Under the pieces are notes generated by a model, which had not been told where the DNA came from, did not search any database, and saw only the letters and a list, made by a program, of their open reading frames with translations. Shown here piece by piece: positions 1-9,865 of a DNA stretch of 64,000 bases. The stretch is from Drosophila pseudoobscura (taxonomy: Eukaryota; Arthropoda; Insecta; Diptera; Drosophilidae): assembly GCF_009870125.1 (NCBI RefSeq), contig NC_046683.1, positions 39,757,869-39,821,868 on the forward strand, read 5' to 3'. The first letter of the stretch is position 1; each line of letters begins with the position of its first letter. The position numbers were made by a program, and so were the translations under genes.

Positions 1-168
1 AAGGGCTCATGGAAACTAGCCAGCAGCAGAGAGAGCAGTTCCGTTTGAGACAAGCAGACCCAAAGTCAAGTCGGGGAATTCATTTAAATCTTGTGACATA
101 AAGATATTTAAGTTTGTAAAATAAAAGTATTTTTTAAAAACTTAAAATCGAGTTGCTGATATTTAACT
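1..168 (+). repeat. 5' LTR, 3' portion only
   Basis: This is the distal 168 bases of the left LTR and matches 6008-6175 base for base. It includes the AATAAA-containing R/U5 region and ends ATTTAACT just before the primer-binding site. The rest of the LTR is left of the window. Confidence 0.95.
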
Positions 169-185
169 GGCGCAGTCGGTAGGAT
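168..185 (+). other. Primer-binding site for tRNA-Ser
   Basis: TGGCGCAGTCGGTAGGAT directly abuts (and shares one T with) the end of the 5' LTR. It is complementary to a 3' end of tRNA-Ser including CCA, the primer used by 17.6- and 297-type elements. Confidence 0.85.
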
Positions 186-476
186 TTCGTTTAAAATTAA
201 CACCTATATTTCGGTAATGGTCAGCTTGTGTAATTTATAATTACTGTGATCACGTAATCCCGGAATTGTTAATAAAATTGTGAAATCCGCCAAAGAACCT
301 ATGTGCTGCAAGCACATACGATTTGCAAAACTAATTTAAGTGAACTGAAGTAAGCGGAGATAGTGAATCACCAAGGACAGTGAAACACTTAATACAAAAT
401 CAAAAAAAAAACTTACAAGTGAACCAAAATAAAGTTAAAAACTACAACAAAACAAAACCCAATCAACACCAACAAC

Positions 477-1433
477 ATGGCGTTACCACCACTATCATTG
501 AGCGAAATCCACTTGAACCAGGCACTGCTGTCGATCCGACAAATACCTGCCTATGACGGTTCATCTGGACAGCTAAGCTCATTTATCAAACGAATCGAAT
601 ATGTATGCGGATTATATCCAACTGAAGATCTTCGCCAACAAAGGATCCTTTTTGGAGCGACCGAGATCCAACTGTCAGGAGAGGCACAACGCATATCGCA
701 AATGACACAACCCAACACGTGGCTCGAACTGAAGACGGCGCTGATCAACGAGTTCAAAAATCACACACCATATGAAGAACTCTTACGACAACTATACACC
801 ACCAGATTCAACGGCAGTCTTCGTAAGTTTATAGAAGAATTAGAGATAAAAGCATTATTAATAAACAATAAGCTAAACTTAGAAAACATACCAGAAAATA
901 ATGTCATTTATAAAAACGCTTTGAACAACACAATTAAAGATGTCATTACTCGAAAACTTCCTGACAGAATGTTCATGACCTTAGCAAGAAAAGATATTAC
1001 CACATTGTCTAATCTTAAGAAGGCAGCACAAGAAGAAGGATTGTACGAATCTAGTACAACAGATGCAGGTACAAATAAAGATCAATCGAAATCGTCTCAA
1101 TCAAATCGAAAGAATGTTGGAAACTATTATCCAAATTATAATACTACTAACTATCACAATCAAACTCAGAGTTCATCTGGAACAGGTCAGACGAATCGAA
1201 CAAATCAAAATCAAAATTCCCAAAATCCTGGATTATACAATGAGTTCAAAAATTCCTTGAATCAAGGTAGGGCTCAGAATCCATTCAATCAGCAAATATT
1301 TCAAAACCAAGCTAGTGGGAGTGGACCCAACCAACCTACTAAAAGAGGGAGGGAGAGCCAGAGTGGCCAAACGAAGATGGACGTAAATTTTCATCAAGCC
1401 GCCTCGGAAGAAACCGAGGAGGACCCTATATAA
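477..1433 (+). CDS. gag: Retrotransposon Gag polyprotein
   Basis: This is a 318-residue structural protein that would assemble the retroelement particle. The ATG at 477 follows an A-rich leader (AACATGG). The N-terminal two thirds have the helical composition of errantivirus Gag. The C-terminal third (from about residue 195) is very rich in Asn, Gln and Ser, with a basic KRGRES patch near residue 287. I see no CCHC zinc knuckle, so RNA binding probably relies on the basic, polar tail. The frame ends TAA at 1431-1433. Pol is open in the -1 frame across the last 91 nt and a frameshift signal lies inside this overlap. No internal stop or frameshift is visible, so the ORF looks functional. Confidence 0.9.
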   Translation: MALPPLSLSEIHLNQALLSIRQIPAYDGSSGQLSSFIKRIEYVCGLYPTEDLRQQRILFGATEIQLSGEAQRISQMTQPNTWLELKTALINEFKNHTPYEELLRQLYTTRFNGSLRKFIEELEIKALLINNKLNLENIPENNVIYKNALNNTIKDVITRKLPDRMFMTLARKDITTLSNLKKAAQEEGLYESSTTDAGTNKDQSKSSQSNRKNVGNYYPNYNTTNYHNQTQSSSGTGQTNRTNQNQNSQNPGLYNEFKNSLNQGRAQNPFNQQIFQNQASGSGPNQPTKRGRESQSGQTKMDVNFHQAASEETEEDPI

Positions 1434-4400
1434 ACATTACCATTAATAAAAGAATATTAAGGTGTATCGCTGACTCGGGATCATCGATCAACATCATGAA
1501 AGAAAATTACACAGATTCCGAGATAAAAGACGATAACCTTACGGTCCATACCATCAATGGACCTGTCCGTTTAACTAAGAGTATAATGAGGAATGCGAAC
1601 AAAACATGTCCGTCCGAACAAAAGTTCTACATACATAACTTTTCCGAAAATTATGATATTTTATTAGGAAGAGAATACTTGATGGCAAGTAAAGCCGTCA
1701 TCGATTACAGAAATGACACTGTAACACTAGGAGCTAGGTCGTACCCAATCATTCAGAGTGGAGAAGCTATTGAAGCCGGCAAGACCGCACAGAAGTGCAC
1801 TGATCCCTCTAGAAAAGAAGAGAAGATCGCACCTAAGTGCCTTGACCCATCTCCAGAGGGAGATCAATACTTCGCTTCCGCTCTAGACAGTGAATTAAGG
1901 GAATGTAATCAATTAAGATTGGAACACTTAAACGACGAAGAGAGGGAAGAGTTAAAGAAGGTCTTATATGAGTTTAAGGATGTGCAGTACAGAGAAGGTG
2001 ACAATTTGACTTTCACAAGTACAATCAAGCACGAGATCAAAACTCAACATGAAGACCCGGTCTACAGACGACCATACAAATATGCCCAGATACATGATCA
2101 GGAGGTAAACCAGCAAATCAAAGATATGATCAGGCAGGGAATAATTCGAAAGTCGAATTCTCCTTACTGCTCGCCCATATCTATGATTCCGAAGAAGATA
2201 GATGCTTCAGGAAAGCAAAAATATCGAATGGTAGTAGACTATAGAAGTCTAAATGAAATAACAGTTAAGGACAAATTCCCAACTCCAAGAATGGATGAAA
2301 TCCTAGACAAACTAGGTAAATGTCAGTATTTTACGACAATCGATTTAGCAAAAGGTTTCCATCAAATACCCATGGAACCTAGCTCAATCCCCAAAACTGC
2401 GTTCTCCACTAAGCATGGACATTACGAGTTCACTCGTATGCCCTTTGGGCTAACCACTGCCCCAGCTACCTTCCAAAGATGTATGAACAATCTGCTAGAA
2501 GAGTTAATCTTCAAAGATTGCTTTGTATACTTAGATGACATCATTATATTTTCCACTTCATTGGAAGAACACTTGTTGTCACTAAGGAGAGTATTTGGAA
2601 AGTTGAGAGACGCCAACTTGAAGCTACAAATGGATAAATGTGAATTCATGAAAAAGGAAACTGAATTCCTAGGTCATGTAGTCACTACTGAAGGAATAGT
2701 ACCAAATCCAGGCAAAATCTCTGCCATTGTCAAATTTCCAATACCAGAAACGACTAAACAAATAAAGTCATTCTTAGGTCTTTGCGGGTTCTACAGGAAA
2801 TTCATTCCTAATTTTGCAAACATAGCAAAACCCATGACACTCAAACTAAAGAAAGGAGCTGTCATAGACCCCAAGGAAGAAAAGTACGTCGAGGCATTTG
2901 AGAGACTAAAAGTACTCATCACCTCAGACCCTATCCTTGCGTTCCCAGACTTTGAAAAAATGTTCACGGTAACAACCGACGCTAGTAACATAGCATTGGG
3001 AGCGGTTTTGTCACAAGAACACAAACCGATCTGCTACGCTAGCAGAACCCTAAATGAACATGAAATAAACTATTCAGCCATCGAAAAGGAATTATTAGCG
3101 ATCGTATGGGCAACCAAGTATTTCCGTTCATACCTGTTCGGTAGAACATTCGAGATACAAAGCGATCATAAACCCTTGATTTGGTTGAACAACCTCAAGG
3201 AGCCAAATATGAAATTACAAAGGTGGAAAATAAAACTGAATGAGTTTGATTTTAAAATGAAATATCTACCAGGCAAAGAAAATCATGTAGCTGATGCCTT
3301 ATCAAGGGTAAAGATTAATGAAAATCTCCTGGGAGAAGCTTCCAATAGCGTTGGTGCAACTGTACATAGCGCACAGGAAGACAATCTAAATCACATTGCT
3401 ATCACGGAAAGACCAATTAACTATTACAATCGGCAAATTGAGCTAATAAAAGGCAATGAAGATAAGGTAGAAACAATTCGTTATTTTCACAAGCTAATCA
3501 TCAAGATCACGTATAAGGAAATGACTAACACCTTAGCGAAGGATATAATAAAGGAATATCTATGCACCAAAAAGAGCGCATTATATTTTCATAACGAAAC
3601 AGATTTTCCTCCATTCCAAAAAGCCTATTTAGAAATCATTAATTCTAACAATATAACCAAAGCTATTAAATCAAGCACGAAACTCCTAGATATTCAGAAT
3701 TACGCTGAATTTAAAGAAACCATATTAAAGAATCATAAAGGCTTACTCCATCCAGGGATAGAGAAAACCGTCAATTGGTTTAGGGGAAAATACTATTACC
3801 CGGATTATCAAAAACTAATCCAAAACATCATAAACGAATGTCCTACTTGTAATATTGCCAAAACAGAGCATAGAAATACGAAGTTGGCATTCGAAACTAC
3901 ACCGGAAATACTGAACATCAGAGAGAAATACGTCATGGATTTCTATATGGTTGGTAACCAACAGTTCCTATCATGTATTGACGTATACTCGAAGTTTGCC
4001 ACTCTTGTAGAAGTAAAAAGTCGTGACTGGTTAGAAGCAAAAAGAGCCATCATGAAAGTTTTTAACGAGATGGGCAAACCAATTGAAATCAAAGCCGATA
4101 AAGATTCAGCTTTTATGTGCACAGCATTGCAAGCATGGCTGAATGCGGAAAACGTCAAAATAGAGATCACTTCCAGCAAAAATGGAATATCTGACGTAGA
4201 AAGATTTCATAAAACAGTAAATGAAAAATTAAGAATAATATCTAGCGAGGATAACACAGAAGATAGATTCACGAAGTTTGAATTAATTCTTTATACTTAT
4301 AATCATAAAACCAAACATAATACCACAAATAGGACACCAGCTGATATATTCATTTATGCAGGCTCACCTGATTATGACACACAACTAAATAAAGTGAATA

Positions 4401-4663
4401 AAATCACTCAATTAAATAAAAACCGCATAGAGTATGAAGTAGATACCCGCTATAAACTATCACCTCTAGTTAAGTCTAAGGTAACAAATCCTTTCAAAAG
4501 GACGGGTGAAATTAGACAGGTAGACGAAAAACATTATGAAGAAAAGAATAGGGGTAGGAAAATAACTCATTATAAATCAAAATTCAAGAAAAAGAAGAAA
4601 TCTAATAGAAGCAAATATAATAATTCCAGAGAAACCGAGGAAGTTAATGGAATCAGCAAATAG
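1343..4663 (+). CDS. pol: Retrotransposon Pol: protease, reverse transcriptase, RNase H, integrase
   Basis: The pol frame opens after a TAA at 1340-1342 and runs to the TAG at 4661-4663. It overlaps gag, so it is read by -1 frameshift; the first ATG (1496) lies inside the protease and is not the true start. Domains in order: aspartic protease with active site ADSGSS (about 1469-1486); RT with the catalytic YLDD near 2528; RNase H with TTDAS near 2974; integrase with an HHCC zinc finger (HPG near 3750, CPTC near 3841) and a DDE core (MDFY near 3935, ADKD near 4099, VERF near 4197). The C-terminus is a Lys/Arg-rich tail. All catalytic residues are present and the frame is unbroken. This is the enzyme set for cDNA synthesis and integration. 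Confidence 0.95.
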   Translation, partial: KREGEPEWPNEDGRKFSSSRLGRNRGGPYINITINKRILRCIADSGSSINIMKENYTDSEIKDDNLTVHTINGPVRLTKSIMRNANKTCPSEQKFYIHNFSENYDILLGREYLMASKAVIDYRNDTVTLGARSYPIIQSGEAIEAGKTAQKCTDPSRKEEKIAPKCLDPSPEGDQYFASALDSELRECNQLRLEHLNDEEREELKKVLYEFKDVQYREGDNLTFTSTIKHEIKTQHEDPVYRRPYKYAQIHDQEVNQQIKDMIRQGIIRKSNSPYCSPISMIPKKIDASGKQKYRMVVDYRSLNEITVKDKFPTPRMDEILDKLGKCQYFTTIDLAKGFHQIPMEPSSIPKTAFSTKHGHYEFTRMPFGLTTAPATFQRCMNNLLEELIFKDCFVYLDDIIIFSTSLEEHLLSLRRVFGKLRDANLKLQMDKCEFMKKETEFLGHVVTTEGIVPNPGKISAIVKFPIPETTKQIKSFLGLCGFYRKFIPNFANIAKPMTLKLKKGAVIDPKEEKYVEAFERLKVLITSDPILAFPDFEKMFTVTTDASNIALGAVLSQEHKPICYASRTLNEHEINYSAIEKELLAIVWATKYFRSYLFGRTFEIQSDHKPLIWLNNLKEPNMKLQRWKIKLNEFDFKMKYLPGKENHVADALSRVKINENLLGEASNSVGATVHSAQEDNLNHIAITERPINYYNRQIELIKGNEDKVETIRYFHKLIIKITYKEMTNTLAKDIIKEYLCTKKSALYFHNETDFPPFQKAYLEIINSNNITKAIKSSTKLLDIQNYAEFKETILKNHKGLLHPGIEKTVNWFRGKYYYPDYQKLIQNIINECPTCNIAKTEHRNTKLAFETTPEILNIREKYVMDFYMVGNQQFLSCIDVYSKFATLVEVKSRDWLEAKRAIMKVFNEMGKPIEIKADKDSAFMCTALQAWLNAENVKIEITSSKNGISDVERFHKTVNEKLRIISSEDNTEDRFTKFELILYTYNHKTKHNTTNRTPADIFIYAGSPDYDTQLNKVNKITQLNKNRIEYEVDTRYKLSPLVKSKVTNPFKRTGEIRQVDEKHYEEKNRGRKITHYKSKFKKKKKSNRSKYNNSRETEEVNGISK
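1385..1419 (+). promoter_or_regulatory. Programmed -1 ribosomal frameshift signal (gag to pol)
   Basis: The heptamer A AAT TTT (1385-1391), phased with the Gag frame, has the X XXY YYZ form. After a 10-nt spacer comes a GC-rich hairpin, CCTCGG (1402-1407) pairing with CCGAGG (1414-1419) across the loop AAGAAA. A -1 slip here leads into the open pol frame. The pieces are visible in the sequence; their activity is inferred. Confidence 0.7.
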
Positions 4664-4668
4664 AAATT

Positions 4669-5553
4669 TTGATATTCAATCTACAACATTTCACAGAATA
4701 TATCGAAGATATAGAACTAGGTATGCAATTAACTAGGCTCGGTATATTTAATCCAAAATTATTAAAACAAGACTACCTGGAACAAATAAATTCTGAGAAA
4801 ATACTAAATATAAAAACCTCCACATGGCTAAAATCCGATACCAACGAAATTCTATTAATTTCCAACATTCCCAAAGACATTACAAAAGTACCAATCTATA
4901 AAATCGTTCCGTATCCAGACGAATTAAATAACATGTTAACAGATATGACATACGACAAGTACTACATAAAAAATGAAGAAGTATTTGTTAAAGAAACTAG
5001 ATTGAAAACCAATGACAATTGTATAAAAGGAATTTTAATGCAAACTCCCACTAAATGTCCATATTCCAAAACATTTCAAAACTTTCAAATAAACTTTATT
5101 GAACCCAATATACTAATCACGTGGAATCTTCCAAAAACAACGCTAAATCAGAATTGTGTAAACCAAGAAATCATAGCGGAAGGAAATACCATTATAAAAA
5201 TCTACAACTGTTCAATCCAATTAAATGAATTTACAATATCAAACACAATGTTAGATTTTGCCCAGAATGTTTATGTCAACAACAACATAACTAAAATAAA
5301 ACCACTGTCGTATGTCCAAACTAATGAAATAATTATGCAATACACCACATATAGTAACCTATTACAAATAAGTCTACTAATTTCATTTGTCATAATTATA
5401 TTAGTACTACTAAGTTATGTAGCTGTTAAATTTACGAAAACTTCTAAAAGAGTCACGGTTAAATGTATAAACCCTATAATAGAAGCAGAAGAGGAACCAA
5501 CCTCAGCCACCGCACTTGACACCCCGTCACTATACCCGAGGGTAATCGCCTAG
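4669..5553 (+). CDS. env: Env-like ORF3, shortened at the N-terminal side
   Basis: This 294-codon open frame starts just after pol without an ATG at its upstream edge (first in-frame ATG at 4723). Errantivirus env is normally made from a spliced RNA, so a missing local ATG is not by itself a defect. Near residues 228-250 there is one strong transmembrane segment followed by a short cytoplasmic tail ending at the TAG at 5551-5553. Several N-glycosylation sequons and spaced cysteines fit an ectodomain. I see no signal peptide and no basic furin-type site, and the frame is well short of the 400-500 residues usual for errantivirus Env. Only the membrane-proximal part therefore seems retained, and infectious function is doubtful. 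No closer homologue could be checked. Confidence 0.75.
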   Translation: MIFNLQHFTEYIEDIELGMQLTRLGIFNPKLLKQDYLEQINSEKILNIKTSTWLKSDTNEILLISNIPKDITKVPIYKIVPYPDELNNMLTDMTYDKYYIKNEEVFVKETRLKTNDNCIKGILMQTPTKCPYSKTFQNFQINFIEPNILITWNLPKTTLNQNCVNQEIIAEGNTIIKIYNCSIQLNEFTISNTMLDFAQNVYVNNNITKIKPLSYVQTNEIIMQYTTYSNLLQISLLISFVIIILVLLSYVAVKFTKTSKRVTVKCINPIIEAEEEPTSATALDTPSLYPRVIA

Positions 5554-5570
5554 GGACAGGCTAATAACAA

Positions 5571-5580
5571 ACGTTGGGGG
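5571..5580 (+). other. Polypurine tract
   Basis: The G-rich stretch ACGTTGGGGG immediately precedes the AGTGACATAT start of the 3' LTR. This is the expected plus-strand priming site. Confidence 0.75.
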
Positions 5581-6175
5581 AGTGACATATCCATAATTCC
5601 CCACATCCCATACACATTATGTTTATGTACAATTCATCCACCCCATCCACACAAGTAACAGGACCCCACTCAAGAATCAATAACTGTTTCTTCCCATACT
5701 CCAAGCTAGGGCCCCCCATAATATAAACAATGGACCACATTGTTTCAGCAACATTAGAATCACGCCACTTTCGAGAAATCGATTCTTTAGAATCACGCCA
5801 CTCATGAGGACCAATCAAAGCTAGACATAAAACCAAGGAGTATCACATTCCTAGCTCCGTCATGTAATGCAACACCGATCGCCAGCAGTGGATGCCTTTC
5901 ATCAAAGCCGACGCATCCCCAAATATCGATCCAGGCACGTACGCCACCGACACGAAGATGCAGCCGAGGAAAGCAACGCCCGAAGCCAGAGTCGGGAGTT
6001 CCAAGAGAAGGGCTCATGGAAACTAGCCAGCAGCAGAGAGAGCAGTTCCGTTTGAGACAAGCAGACCCAAAGTCAAGTCGGGGAATTCATTTAAATCTTG
6101 TGACATAAAGATATTTAAGTTTGTAAAATAAAAGTATTTTTTAAAAACTTAAAATCGAGTTGCTGATATTTAACT
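5581..6175 (+). repeat. 3' LTR, complete (595 bp)
   Basis: It begins AGTGACATAT and ends ATTTAACT. The last 168 bases are identical to window bases 1-168. An AATAAA (6127-6132) sits near the end. The right flank is an ATATATATAT run. Confidence 0.92.
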
Positions 6176-9130
6176 ATATATATATATGAATATTACAACA
6201 TGTACTTATTTTTCTGAGTAGAATCGTTCTGCCATCAGCGATGTGTTTTCCACAGGGGTTTTCTTGCATATCCTTCGGAAATGGAGTATTGGAAATATAT
6301 AATATATATAAATATAAAACACTTTAAATTAATATGATGTATTTAATTTTTAGGAAATATAATGATGAAATGTAATTATTTTAAATATAAAATAAAATTA
6401 AGTAAAATATGTTTATATTAATGTCAAAATGTAAATAAATGTATATCCACTCCGGTGAAAATGTAATGGCATAAGTATTCAAATCTAAATATAAATATTA
6501 CAATTTTAGGGCTATTTCTCTCGGTGTAGTGGTTCAAGTATTTCCAATGAGTTACTCAAAATGATTTATTATACAACCAAAATGCACCCTTATTGTTGAC
6601 CAAATTGCGATCGAAATTCTTTCGTGGGTCTTGACTCCTCTAATACCTCACAGAATATTTCATACATTTGGACATTCTTGTAACAGTATTCACGTCGACA
6701 TCCATGGTTCGCTAGAATGTGGTTTTCGCCTGATAAAATGTCAATGAAACTAGACTAAGTGGGACATCAAACGACCTATAAATCACAGCAGCAGCTACTC
6801 TCAGGCCCCATTGGTTCAATCGATGTCGAAATCCATCAAAATTGATCATAAAACCAATGTTACTTACGATCTTGTAATTATTTAACGTACTTTTTATATC
6901 AATCAATCATATACATATCATTCTGTCAATCCATGCACATAAATACATATGTATGCACTCGTTAGTGAACCAATCTGAGCTATTTTTTTGGGTTCAATCA
7001 CCGGGGTGCTCAATTATTATTGAAATCAATTAACAATTCAATTGCCAAACCAAATATCCGCCAAATCAATCAATCCATCAGTCAGCCAATCAATTGCTTG
7101 GCAAGGCCACCGACCTAAACCAGAAAATAAAAACCGAAAGCCAATTAAAATTATTCAAACATCAATCAAAATGTCACCAATCCCAGTCGCAGTGGTTTCG
7201 CTCACCGCCATCCTTGTCAGGACATCAATTAGTCAATTCCCCCTCATCATCTGCTGGAATAGCCTCACCAGCAGCAGCACGAGCACCAGCACCAGGAGCA
7301 GCACCAGCAAACAGCGTCATCTATTTCAATCCGCCTGACCTTTGACCGCCGCCTAAGCCACTTGCTTGGACCCTGCCCCTGCCTTTAGCCTCTCCCAATT
7401 GTTGGCCATCGTCGATGTCGTTCTTGTTATCGTCCACGTCCTCCTCAATGCCAAACCCAATACCAATCCCGAAAAACCCAATCTGCACCATTAGCCATAT
7501 AACCCATAAGCCATAACCAGCAAGCCGTAACCCGTAGACCGTAACCCGTAGCCCCGGCCCCAGCCCCAGTCCCAGTCCCAGCCCCGTAGTCCTTTAGTCC
7601 GTAAGCCGTAACCCAGTTTCAATTGAACGCATTTTCACATGCCATTGCACGGAGTGGTGTTCCAACCACCTTCTCGTCCTCATCCTCCTACTTCGGATGC
7701 GGCATTTAACATGCATGTGACCAGAGTGCTGAGGGGTGTCCGGACCCCGGAAAAGCCCCATTTTATGCCCATCCCCAGCTTCCACCTTCCCACCATTCAC
7801 CATCCATCCATCTGACTTGGCTTGGCTTATTATTTTTTGTGGCCAACGCCGGCCAAGGCAATAACCGAACCAAATTGAAATCAAACACAGGCACGCACAT
7901 CAGAAATCATCATCATCAGCCACACACACACACACACATACACGCAATACAAGGCAAACAAACACATGCATATATATTGATGTATATGTATGTGTAGAGG
8001 ATATAGATATGTACATATATAGTAAAATATACCCTCTCTTGTTTGTATTGGGTGCGTGTCACGATTTGATTCCTGTCTTTACGAGGCGACTTTAATTGCT
8101 TTGGCCGTGCAATCAGACGCGACCAAAAGCGCCATCAAATCGCGCGGAAAAAGCGCGCGCGCTTAAAATCACCTTAATCGTCGATTGCCAAAAATTGAGT
8201 GTTGCTGCGGGGACAGAGACAGGTTAGAGGGTAGTCTGGCAGGGGTGGACGTTGGAGCTGAGCCTGAGGCTGAGTGTTAACTGCGTTAGCAAGTGTACAA
8301 GCGTCTGAGGTTCAGTTTATGCCCAGATCCATATCGTGAATTAAGTGACTTCGATTTGTTGTCTGAGACGTGATAAGTACGTTGGACTGGGTATAAGATA
8401 GGATAGCAGTCACTCGCTGGGACACTGGTGTGCTATTTAAATGGTATTTACATAGTCGAGTCATCTTTAGTGGTCGTTTCTTTTGTGGACAAAAACAATT
8501 TTTAGTGAACTTTTAATTGACATTGGAACAGCGGGATCTTAGGCAGGGCACTGCTTTGTTGACTATCGATTCCATGCATAGGGACTGCTTTAGAATGGTA
8601 ATAGATGATTGTTAAAAGCAGTACTGCTTTCTACTGCTTTGTGTGCGAAAGCAAAATGCCCTTCTTTTACTGCATACTGCTTTTGCATACGATCAAATGT
8701 ACTGTACTGTACTGCTTGGTAGTAATATGACTGCTTTCTGTGCTTTTGTTTAGGTTCTCTGCCGCTTCGCTTTTCTGACCTTCCTCGGCGAGCAAAAAAA
8801 GCTTAGTGATTCCCTGCCCCCAACAGCCGTCAATGAGCTCAGACGAAGGAGACGAAAACAACGCATAAACGCATTAATCTGTCGCCGGCCGTCTTCCTCC
8901 CCCCATTCCACCAGCTGCGTATGCGCTCAAAAGAGAGGGGGAGAGAGTGTGTAAGCTGCACTTTGTAAAAGTGTTTTGCCCATTTACGAGCCAACGGGCG
9001 CGCCTTCGTGCTAAGGTGCGTATCAAAATCATGCGACTAAAAGAATGAATTTCGTTAGTAAGTATTTAAATACGCCAGCTATTGGCTTAGTGCCAACAGT
9101 TCCTTAGCATAAAGAGGAAATATAATATTA
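6176..9130. other. Intergenic or intronic DNA, no gene seen
   Basis: AT-rich at first, then C/A-rich. At about 7490-7600 there are decaying short repeats built on CGTAACCCGTAG and CCCAGT. 8570-8760 has many scattered copies of ACTGCTTT/TACTG. Short open frames on both strands lack coding character or conserved motifs. Confidence 0.6.
7921..7938. repeat. (CA)9 microsatellite
   Basis: Uninterrupted CA dinucleotide run in non-coding DNA. Confidence 0.95.
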
Positions 9131-9492
9131 CTATAGGTGTCACTGACCATAGGAACATTCTACATGGAAAGTTTTGATACGCACCTTATGCACCGGTCCT
9201 CTGCTGCTATGCTGCTGCTATTCGCCTCTCCCCACCAAATTCTCTTCACTCCTCTTCTCTCGACTCTCCCTTTCACTCTTTCTGAGAGTCTCACTGCTTT
9301 GTCAATCAACATTTGGCAAATGGGCGTCGCAAGAGGGGGCGGATCGGCGTCACTTTTACAAGTGTTGTTTGCTGTTGTTTCTGTTTGTGTAGTTGTTACT
9401 GTTGCTGCCGCCACTCCTCTTGCTGCTGCCTTTGCTGCCGTTGCAACGTTGCCAGAAATGCACACGCAGCACTCTTCCCTCTCTACCACCCA

Positions 9493-9496
<4 letters not shown>

Positions 9497-9524
<28 letters not shown>
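9497..9524. repeat. (CT)14 microsatellite
   Basis: Uninterrupted CT run, a GAGA-factor-type sequence on the minus strand. Confidence 0.95.
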
Positions 9525-9534
<10 letters not shown>

Positions 9535-9850
9535 GTGTACGACCCTCCCACCTTCCAGGCACCCCACGGGCAAGATATATGTTGACAGGTTGTGAAAATA
9601 TGAGCAGCATTTTGCTGCCTGCCACCCAGCGCCAAATGTGTTGAAAAATTGAAAAATATTTCGCCATCGATGCGCTAAAATATGGTTCCCCTCACCTTGC
9701 CCTCCTGCACGGGGCTCTCCCCCTCCCGCCATGCGCCCCAAAAGCAAATCGTTGGCAAAATGCAAAAGGGATTGGTAGAGGAGAGAAGCCAGGGAAGCCA
9801 GGAAAAACCGTTTTCTATGCCGAAAAGTTTTTGGCCCGATGCCAGCAGCA

Positions 9851-9865
9851 GGGGGGGGGGGGGGG
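9851..9865 (+). repeat. Poly-G run (G15)
   Basis: Fifteen consecutive G, rare in Drosophila. Its exact length is prone to sequencing error. Confidence 0.9.

Larger units (their letters stand above)
1..6175 (+). mobile_element. LTR retrotransposon, 17.6/297-type errantivirus (5' end cut by window)
   Basis: The order is partial 5' LTR, tRNA-Ser primer-binding site, gag, pol (protease, RT, RNase H, integrase), env-like ORF, polypurine tract and 3' LTR. The LTR begins AGTGACATAT, as in 17.6 and 297 of the Ty3/gypsy errantiviruses. The 168 bases of 5' LTR present are identical to the end of the 3' LTR (position n matches n+6007), so the insertion is recent. If the 5' LTR is as long as the 3' one (595 bp), the element is about 6.6 kb, shorter than its well-known relatives, with the shortfall in env. 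It lies against an ATATATATAT run downstream, in keeping with the TATA/ATAT target preference of this group. The upstream target duplication is outside the window. Confidence 0.95.
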
